Shown here one piece after another: positions 57,950 through 64,000 of a stretch of DNA of 64,000 nucleotides (its first letter is position 1; every line of letters starts with the position of its first letter). The stretch comes from Xanthomonas sp. CFBP 8443 (GTDB lineage: Bacteria > Pseudomonadota > Gammaproteobacteria > Xanthomonadales > Xanthomonadaceae): NCBI RefSeq assembly GCF_025666195.1, contig NZ_CP102592.1, positions 1,736,001-1,800,000 on the forward strand, read 5' to 3'. The translations under genes were made by a program, and so were the position numbers. The notes under the pieces were generated by a model. It saw nothing but the letters and a program-made list of their open reading frames with translations, was not told the DNA's origin and did no database searches.

Positions 57950-60019
57950 TCAACGCACCGGCATGCCCGGCTGCGCGCCGCTGTCGGCGTCGAGCAGCGC
58001 CAGCGCGCCGCCGTCGAAGCCGGCCGACAGGATCATGCCTTCGCTCAGGCCGAAGCGCATCTTGCGCGGCGCCAGGTTGGCGATGAACACCACGTTGCGG
58101 CCGACCAGCGTTTCCGGCTCGGCGTAGCTGCCGCGGATGCCGGAGAAGATCTGGCGTTTGCCCAGCTCGCCGGCATCCAGTTCGAAGCGCAACAGCTTGT
58201 CCGAACCTTCGACGAATTCGCAGGCCAGCACCTTGCCGATGCGCAGGTCGAGCTTGGCGAAGTCGTCGATGCCGATGAGGCCGGGATTCGGGAGTGGGGA
58301 TTCGGGATTCGCGGCGGCCTTCGTTTCGGGCTTGGCCGGTGCCGGCTTGGCGGCGGCGGGCGCGGGGGCGAGGGTGTCCTTGGAGGCGTCGGTCATGGCA
58401 TCGATCAGTTTGGGGTCGATTCGGATGAACAGGGGGGCGTAGGGCTGGATGACGTGCGCCAGCAGCGGCGCGTCGAGGTCTTCCCAGGCGGTGAGCGGCG
58501 CGGACAGGAACGCCTCGGCCTCGGCGCTGGTGCGCGGCAGCACCGGCTTCAGCGCGCCGGCCAGCACCCGGAACAGGTTCAGGCCCTGGGTGCAGACCGC
58601 CTGCAGCTGCGCCTCGGCGCCCTCCTGCTTGGCGATCACCCACGGCTTGTGCTCGTCGATGTACTTGTTGGCCTCGTCGGCCAGGGCCATGGTCTGGCGG
58701 ATCGCGCTGGCCGGGTCGTTGCGCTCGTAGGCCTCGCGGATCGGCGCCAGCGCGGCGGCGAAGCGCGCGTACTGCGCCGGGTCCGGCAGCGCGTCGGCCA
58801 GTTTGCCGCCGAAGCGCTTGTCGATGAAGCCGGCGCAGCGGCTGGCCAGGTTGACGAACTTGCCGACCAGGTCGGCGTTGACCCGCGCCACGAAGTCGCC
58901 CAGGTTCAGGTCCAGATCGTCGACGCCGCCGGAGGACTTGGCGGCGAAGTAGTAGCGCAGCGCTTCCGGCTCCAGGCCCACGTCCAGGTAGGTGCGTGCC
59001 ATCACGAAGGTGCCGCGCGACTTGGACATCTTGGCGCCGTCGACCATCAGGTAGCCATTGACGTGCAGCCGGGTCGGCGCGCGGTGGCCGGTGCCGTGCA
59101 GCACCGCCGGCCAGAACAGGCCGTGGAAGTTGACGATGTCCTTGCCGATGAAGTGGTGCAGTTCGGTGGCGGTGCCGGCAGCCAGGTGCGGCTCGAACGG
59201 CTCGCCCAGGCTCGCGCACAGGGTCTGGAAGCTGCTCAGGTAGCCGATCGGCGCGTCCAGCCACACGTAGAAGTACTTGCCCGGCTGGCCCGGGATCTCG
59301 AAGCCGAAGTACGGCGCGTCGCGCGAGATGTCCCAGGCGCGCAGCCCGCCCTCGCTGTCCAGCCACTCCATCAGCTTGGCCTTGACCCCGGGCAGGGCCA
59401 CGTCGCCGGCCAGCCATTCGCGCAGGAAACCGTCGAAGCGGCCGACCTCGAAGAAGAAGTGCTCGGAGTCGCGCAATTCCGGCGTGGCGCCGGAGATCAC
59501 CGACTTCGGCTCCTTCAGCTCGGTCGGCGCATAGGTGGCGCCGCAGACCTCGCAGTTGTCGCCGTACTGGTCGGCGCTGCCGCAATTGGGGCAGATGCCC
59601 TTGATGTAGCGGTCGGGCAGGAACATGCCCTTGGCCGGATCGTAGAACTGCGCCACCGAGCGCCGCGCGATGTGGCCGCCGGCGTCGAGCCCGGCGTAGA
59701 ACGCCTCGGTCAGCGCGCGGTTGGCGGCCGAGTTGGTCGAGTCGTAGTGGTCGAAGGCCACCCCGAACGCGGCGAAGTCGCGCTCGTGGCTGGCCTGGAT
59801 GTTGGCGATGAAGTTTTCCGGGGTGACCCCGGCCTTCTCCGCGGCGAGCATGATCGGCGTGCCGTGGGTGTCGTCGGCGCAGACGAACCAGGTGCGGTCG
59901 CCACGCAGCCGCCGCGCGCGCACCCAGATGTCGGCCTGGATGTAGCCGACCAGGTGGCCCAGGTGCAGCGGGCCGTTGGCGTAGGGCAGGGCGGTGGTGA
60001 CGAGAGCGGTGCGGGTCAT
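57950..60019 (-). CDS. metG: Methionine--tRNA ligase (MetRS)
   Basis: The product is 689 residues. The class I signatures are HLGH at residues 19-22 and KMSKS near 330. A zinc knuckle reads CPNCGSADQYGDNCEVCG (about 145-162). The C-terminal tRNA-binding EMAPII-like domain starts around 580 (DDFAKLDLRIGKVLACEFVE). The linker before it contains NPESPLPNPG (about 570-580), which is encoded by a repeat copy (58281-58312). The enzyme charges tRNA-Met for both initiation and elongation. It is expected to be essential. Confidence 0.97.
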   Translation of the reverse strand: MTRTALVTTALPYANGPLHLGHLVGYIQADIWVRARRLRGDRTWFVCADDTHGTPIMLAAEKAGVTPENFIANIQASHERDFAAFGVAFDHYDSTNSAANRALTEAFYAGLDAGGHIARRSVAQFYDPAKGMFLPDRYIKGICPNCGSADQYGDNCEVCGATYAPTELKEPKSVISGATPELRDSEHFFFEVGRFDGFLREWLAGDVALPGVKAKLMEWLDSEGGLRAWDISRDAPYFGFEIPGQPGKYFYVWLDAPIGYLSSFQTLCASLGEPFEPHLAAGTATELHHFIGKDIVNFHGLFWPAVLHGTGHRAPTRLHVNGYLMVDGAKMSKSRGTFVMARTYLDVGLEPEALRYYFAAKSSGGVDDLDLNLGDFVARVNADLVGKFVNLASRCAGFIDKRFGGKLADALPDPAQYARFAAALAPIREAYERNDPASAIRQTMALADEANKYIDEHKPWVIAKQEGAEAQLQAVCTQGLNLFRVLAGALKPVLPRTSAEAEAFLSAPLTAWEDLDAPLLAHVIQPYAPLFIRIDPKLIDAMTDASKDTLAPAPAAAKPAPAKPETKAAANPESPLPNPGLIGIDDFAKLDLRIGKVLACEFVEGSDKLLRFELDAGELGKRQIFSGIRGSYAEPETLVGRNVVFIANLAPRKMRFGLSEGMILSAGFDGGALALLDADSGAQPGMPVR
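58281..58312. repeat. Dispersed repeat copy inside metG (locus e)
   Basis: CCGGGATTCGGGAGTGGGGA and the following bases (to 58312) match the repeat family. It lies in frame within the linker before the tRNA-binding domain and encodes ANPESPLPNPG on the minus strand. Confidence 0.85.
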
Positions 60020-60066
60020 GGCGAACGGCGATCCAGGGGGATCGCGATTATCGCATTAGTCGTGGA

Positions 60067-60228
60067 GCCGGGACTCGGGACTGGGGACTCGGGACTCGGA
60101 AGTCAAAAAAGGCGCCTTGCGGCGCCTTTTTGACTTTGGAGCTGGGTGGGAACCAGGTGATGTCGTTGACGCCTGCTTTAGCCCGCCTTTCCGAGTCCCG
60201 AGTCCCGAGTCCCGAGTCCCGGCTTCAC
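60067..60228. repeat. Dispersed repeat, inverted pair flanking a terminator (locus f)
   Basis: The left arm, 60067-60100, is GCCGGGACTCGGGACTGGGG and the bases after it; the right arm, 60191-60224, is CCGAGTCCCGAGTCCCGAGT and so on. The right arm ends at the stop codon of the DUF2147 gene (60225). A terminator lies between the arms. Confidence 0.88.
60101..60135. terminator. Rho-independent terminator between DUF2147 and metG
   Basis: AGTCAAAAAAGGCGCC, TTGC loop, GGCGCCTTTTTGACT: a GC stem with A and T tracts on both sides works in both directions. On the minus strand it ends DUF2147 transcription before metG, so metG needs its own promoter. Confidence 0.85.
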
Positions 60229-60677
60229 TCCCTGACCCACGTCTGCGTCCGCCCCAGCGCCTCGATGCCGATGTAGCCGCGCATCTGCAGCTTCTTGCCG
60301 CCGTCGCTGAGGGTGACCTTGGCCTTGTAGGTCTTGCCCTTGGCCGGGTCCAGCACCGAGCCGCCGCTCCAGGTCGCGGTGCCGTCCGGCTTGAGCCCCC
60401 ACAGGATGGTCATGCCCTTGATCGGCTTGCCCTTCTGCGCGCCGTCGCACTTGTCGCACAGCGGGTTGGGGCCCTTGTCGGACTGCAGGATCTCGATCAC
60501 CTTGCCGCTGAGCGTGCCGTTGCCGGCCTGCTCGATCTGCACGATGGACTTGGGCTTGCCGGTTTCGTCGTCGATGGTCTGCCAGCGGCCGACCGGCGAG
60601 GTGTCGGCGGCCTGCGCGACGAACGCGGCCAGGCTCAACGGCAGGGCCAGCATCAGGGTCTTGAAGGTGGTGCGCAT
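60225..60677 (-). CDS. Secreted DUF2147-family protein
   Basis: The product is 150 residues with a signal peptide (about 1-23, ending AQA-ADTS). The mature part follows the DUF2147 pattern: VGRWQTIDDETGKPKSIVQI, KIEIL-type strand GKVIEILQSDKGPNPLCDKC, MTILWGLKPDGTATWSGGSV, LDPAKGKTYKAKVTLSDGGK and LQMRGYIGIEALGRTQTWVR. The CDKC pair may bind a metal or form a disulfide. The family is periplasmic with unknown function. It is transcribed towards metG. Confidence 0.9.
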   Translation of the reverse strand: MRTTFKTLMLALPLSLAAFVAQAADTSPVGRWQTIDDETGKPKSIVQIEQAGNGTLSGKVIEILQSDKGPNPLCDKCDGAQKGKPIKGMTILWGLKPDGTATWSGGSVLDPAKGKTYKAKVTLSDGGKKLQMRGYIGIEALGRTQTWVRE

Positions 60678-60875
60678 GTGTCCCCTCCCAGGGTGTGTGC
60701 GAAGCGGTCGGCGCGATGCCGACCTGGAGCCGACTGTATACCCAAGCGTATGGTGCTGGGAATCGCCGGCCGCAGGCGGTTCAGCGAGTCGCCTGCGCTG
60801 CCGGGCTGGCGGCCGGGGCGGCCGCGCGGCCAGACTGCGGCGCGCGGCACCCCGCCGCCGAAGCGGCGGCGCCGG

Positions 60876-63800
60876 TTACTGCAGCGTCACCTGCTTGCGG
60901 TTGTCGTTCGAGACCCGGTCGATCAGCTTGTTGTACGGATCGAAGCCGGCTTCGCTGGGCAGGCGCTCCACGGTCACGGTGATCGTCGGCGCGGCGGTGG
61001 TCACGTGCAGGCGCTGCAGGTACAGCACCTGCTCGTCGCGTTCCTTGCCCGACGGTCCCTTGGCGAAGACGCCGACTTCGATCCAGTCGTCCAGCGCGCC
61101 GCCGCGCTCCTTGCCCTTGCCGTCCACATAGTGCTTGGCGGCGTGCAACTGCAGGGTCACGTCGTAGCGGCCATCGGCACGCTTGCGCGCGGTCGCCGCT
61201 TCGACCCGGTTGTCGTAGAAGGTGATCTTCTCGAACAGGTCGGTGATCAGCGCTTGCTGCTCGGGGCGTGCCTCGGCGCGGATGAACTGCAGCAACTCGG
61301 CCGATGTGGTGTATGGCGGCTGCTGGAAGGCCTTGGCCAGCAGGAACTTGTGCAGCGCGCGGTTCAGCGCCTGCTCGCCGATCTCCTCGCGCAACCGGTA
61401 GAACACCAGCGAGCCCTTGCGGTAGTGGATGTACTGCTGGTTCTCCACGCGGTACAGCGGCAGCTCCTCCAGGCTTTCGCCGCCGCGTCCGCTCAGATAG
61501 CGGTCCAGTTCGTACTTCAGGAAGCGGCGCATGTGCGCGCGTCCGTACTCCTGCTCCATCACCATCAGCGCCGAGTACTGCGCCAGCGATTCGGACAGCA
61601 TCGTCGCGCCCTGCACGTTGGCGCCGATCACCTGGTGCGCCCACCACTGATGCGCCACTTCGTGCGCGGTGACGTAGAACACGTAGTCGATATCGTCCGG
61701 GTCGCGCAGGTCGGCGATGAAGCCGATCGACTCCGAGTACGGGATGGTGTTGGCGAAGGACTGGGCGAAGCTCTGGTAGCCGGGGAACTCGATGATGCGT
61801 ACCTGATGATGCTGGTACGGGGTGAAGTGCTGCTCGTAGTAGGCCAGCGACTTCTGCACGCCCTCGATCATCCGCTGCACGTTGTACGGATGCTTGGCGT
61901 CGTAGTAGACCTCGATCGGGATGTCCTTGTAGCGCGCCTTCTTCACCTGCCAGCGTGCCGACAGGTAGGCGTAGAAGTTCAGCATCGGCCGGTCCATCGC
62001 GTAACTGAAGCAACGCCGGCCCTGGCGCACGAATTCCTTCTGCAGATAGCCGGGCGCCAGCGCGATCTGGTCCGGCGCGGTGCAGATGGTGGTGGCGAAA
62101 TCGATCCAGTCGGCATCGTCGCTGATATAGGTGTTGGCGCGCGCGGCCTGGTCTTCTAGCTTGGGCATGCGCGTGGGTTCGCCGAGCCCGCGCTTGCGGC
62201 GCTCGTTGCGGTCCTCGATCTGCTGCTGCTCGTTGTAGCCGAACCACGGCAGCATGCTGCTGTTGAAGAAGCTGCCGTTGCCCACGATCTCGGTCTGCGC
62301 CTGGCGCACGGTGAGCCCGTGCGGATGGCGATCGACACGGAAGCGGAACGTGCGCTGCTCGCCGGGCTGCAGCGGGGTGCTCAGCCGGTAGATGCGGTAG
62401 CCCAGCGCCTTGTCGTGCTTGACCAGGGTCTGCCCGCCCAGGTCCACCGCGACCAAGGTGTCGTCGCCATCCTCGCCGCTCATGCCCAGGTGCACGTCGC
62501 CGATCGGCGTGGCGTGGGTATTGCGCACGGTCCAGGTGGCGTCCACGACGACCGACTGCGTTTCAGGGTGCAGATCGACCTGGTTGGTCACCGCGACGAT
62601 GCGCGGTTGCGGCAGGTCCTTGTACTTGCGGTACTCGCGCTCGTAGCGGGCCTGCAGGTCCAGTTCCTGGTCGGGCGAGCGGAACGTGTTGTAGATATTG
62701 GTGTTCCAGTAGATCCAGCCGCCGACCGCGGCGAACGCCAGCAGCGACAGCGCGGTCGCGACCCCGGCGCCGCCGCGCAGGCGCTGCCGTGCCAGCCGCA
62801 GCCGCTGGCGCGGTCCGTTGCCGACGCCGCGCGGCCAGAACGCGGCCGCCAGCAACAGCAAGGTCAGCAGGAACAGGCCCCAATAGCCTTGCAGCCACAG
62901 CTGCCCCGGCAGGAAGTGGCCGAAGCCGTTCATGTCCGAATACGGCGCATTCGGCCAACTGCCGAAGTTGTACAGGCTCTGCGTGTAGTCGAGCATCGAC
63001 AGCGCCACCTGCCCGATCAGCAGCAGGATCAGCAGCGCATAGCCGAAGAACTTGTTGTTGCTCAGCACCTGCAGCACCAGCGCCATGCCGCCCATCAACA
63101 CGTAGAACACCGAACCCAGCGCCAGCGTCTTCAGATACAGCAGCGGCTCGATCTGGGTATAGCCCTTGCCCAGCTGCACCGCGACCGAAGCCAGCGCGCC
63201 GACCGCCTGGAACGCCGCGATCACCGCGATCAGCGTCAACAGCTTGCCCAGCAGCGGCACCCAGTTCGGGACCGGCATCGCATCGGTGATGCCGTCGATG
63301 CGCACGCCGCGTTCCTTCCACACCAGTTCGCCGGCATAGAACAGCACGATGATCACCAGCAGGAAGCTGTAGCTGTTCTGCAGCCCCTGCAGCATGATCG
63401 AGGTCACCGGCCAGATGTCGGTGCCGTAGTAGTTGCCGCCGAACAAGGCCTGCGGCACGAAGTTGGCGATGCCGAGCAGCAGCAGGACCACGAACGGCGC
63501 GCTGCGGAACACGCCCAGGGTGTCGAAGCGCACCTGCCGCAGCAATTGCCGCCAGCCGGCGCCGTTCTGCGCGAACGGGACGGCTGCCGGCAGTCGCACG
63601 GCGCGCGCAGCGATCGCGGCTGCGGCCACGGGCGCCGCGACGGCCGGCGCCGGCTGCTTGCGGCCGAAACGGCGGCGGGTACCGCTGCGTTCGGTGCGGA
63701 ACAGGGCGAAGGTCGCCGCGAACAGCAGCACCGACACGCCCAGCCACAGCGCACGGTTGGCCAGCAGGTAGCCGCTGAGTTCGGGCAGGTTGTGGTTGCG

Positions 63801-64000
63801 CTCTTCCGCCGACCAGTAGCGCAGCGTCTGCGCCAGCGCGCGGATGCCGAGCGGGTCGGACAGGGTGGCCGCCCAGACGTTGTCCAGGTCGGCCAGCACC
63901 GCGCGGCTGACCCCGTACAGCACCAGGAACACGATGACGCCGACATACACCCACAGGATGTTGCGCGCGGTCACCGCCAGCAGCGACAGCAGCGCGGTGG
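60876..64000 (-). CDS. ABC-permease/M1-aminopeptidase fusion protein (5' end outside the window)
   Basis: The frame continues to the right edge (LSLLAVTARNILWVYVG is the first visible stretch), so at least the start is missing; 1041 residues are visible. The first part is a membrane domain of ABC-2-type permease style (about ten helices, for example PFVVLLLLGIANFVPQALFG). The C-terminal part is a gluzincin M1 aminopeptidase domain with HEVAHQWWAH and the third zinc ligand in ATMLSESLAQYSAL, and its active-site residues intact. Substrate and direction of transport are unknown. A partner ATPase gene is expected beyond the window edge. Confidence 0.88.
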   Translation of the reverse strand, partial: TALLSLLAVTARNILWVYVGVIVFLVLYGVSRAVLADLDNVWAATLSDPLGIRALAQTLRYWSAEERNHNLPELSGYLLANRALWLGVSVLLFAATFALFRTERSGTRRRFGRKQPAPAVAAPVAAAAIAARAVRLPAAVPFAQNGAGWRQLLRQVRFDTLGVFRSAPFVVLLLLGIANFVPQALFGGNYYGTDIWPVTSIMLQGLQNSYSFLLVIIVLFYAGELVWKERGVRIDGITDAMPVPNWVPLLGKLLTLIAVIAAFQAVGALASVAVQLGKGYTQIEPLLYLKTLALGSVFYVLMGGMALVLQVLSNNKFFGYALLILLLIGQVALSMLDYTQSLYNFGSWPNAPYSDMNGFGHFLPGQLWLQGYWGLFLLTLLLLAAAFWPRGVGNGPRQRLRLARQRLRGGAGVATALSLLAFAAVGGWIYWNTNIYNTFRSPDQELDLQARYEREYRKYKDLPQPRIVAVTNQVDLHPETQSVVVDATWTVRNTHATPIGDVHLGMSGEDGDDTLVAVDLGGQTLVKHDKALGYRIYRLSTPLQPGEQRTFRFRVDRHPHGLTVRQAQTEIVGNGSFFNSSMLPWFGYNEQQQIEDRNERRKRGLGEPTRMPKLEDQAARANTYISDDADWIDFATTICTAPDQIALAPGYLQKEFVRQGRRCFSYAMDRPMLNFYAYLSARWQVKKARYKDIPIEVYYDAKHPYNVQRMIEGVQKSLAYYEQHFTPYQHHQVRIIEFPGYQSFAQSFANTIPYSESIGFIADLRDPDDIDYVFYVTAHEVAHQWWAHQVIGANVQGATMLSESLAQYSALMVMEQEYGRAHMRRFLKYELDRYLSGRGGESLEELPLYRVENQQYIHYRKGSLVFYRLREEIGEQALNRALHKFLLAKAFQQPPYTTSAELLQFIRAEARPEQQALITDLFEKITFYDNRVEAATARKRADGRYDVTLQLHAAKHYVDGKGKERGGALDDWIEVGVFAKGPSGKERDEQVLYLQRLHVTTAAPTITVTVERLPSEAGFDPYNKLIDRVSNDNRKQVTLQ

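Noticed and set aside
57014-60133. A 1039-codon plus-strand frame opposite metG
   Set aside because: Shadow frame. The MetRS on the minus strand has all active-site motifs, which cannot be accidental.

Overview
The window is about 64 kb of very GC-rich (roughly 68-70 %), densely coded bacterial DNA. Several things point to a Xanthomonadaceae genome, most likely Xanthomonas: dispersed repeats that read 'NPESPLPNP' or '[10 protein letters not shown]' wherever they enter reading frames, a DUF2058 protein, a PA2169-family protein, orphan RnfB-like ferredoxin next to metG, and a fused IcmF mutase. The genus call is inference, since no rRNA or tRNA gene was found. Both edges cut genes: icmF on the left, and an ABC-permease/M1-aminopeptidase fusion on the right.

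Layout. 1-9.6 kb: end of icmF, a SnoaL-like secreted protein, an HDOD protein with a downstream M50 peptidase, a flavin-binding stress protein, a class 3 lipase, a GH108 muramidase, small membrane or charged proteins and a secreted S1 protease. 9.9-19 kb: a secreted beta-propeller protein, a histidine kinase, an SGNH hydrolase, an S41 peptidase, an unusual pseudouridine synthase, a YgjP-type peptidase, DUF2058 and an SDR. 19-30 kb: a LysR regulator divergent from the SDR, a TraR-type zinc finger, DUF2789, an MscS channel, an EAL protein, a three-gene run (methyltransferase, YkgJ, small protein), YegD, SlyD, a CDF transporter, a YjdM protein, and an MFS/serine-hydrolase pair divergent from a second LysR regulator. 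31-42 kb: an S9 peptidase, old yellow enzyme, an MFS exporter, a transglutaminase-like/TPR protein, a PA2169 protein, ThpR with an HD hydrolase, and an AcvB/VirJ protein convergent with mprF.

46-55.4 kb is the most interesting region. Seven minus-strand genes run head to tail: a CNMT-like methyltransferase, DUF1295 reductase, DUF2878, Cfa, DUF1365, a COG2907-type FAD oxidoreductase and a fatty-acid desaturase. The first gene transcribed is the desaturase. Most neighbours overlap by 4 bp. Upstream, on the same strand, lie an anti-sigma factor and an ECF sigma factor, also overlapping by 4 bp. The two modules are separated by a tandem array of about four 167-bp hairpin-rich units. The gene content suggests sigma-factor-controlled remodelling of membrane unsaturated fatty acids (desaturation, methylation, oxidation or reduction), possibly towards methylated or furan fatty acids in response to oxidative stress. 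That is inference.

A second theme is a dispersed repeat family (six loci) built on GGGATTCGGGA / GGGACTCGGGA motifs. It usually occurs as inverted pairs that begin at or within a few bases of stop codons. At one locus it lies inside metG, at another it supplies the probable start codon of a HAD phosphatase, and at a third it extends the AcvB C-terminus. 55.4-64 kb also holds two uncharacterised membrane or secreted proteins, the RnfB-like protein, the HAD phosphatase, metG and a DUF2147 protein. No CRISPR array, insertion sequence, prophage or rRNA/tRNA gene was seen.
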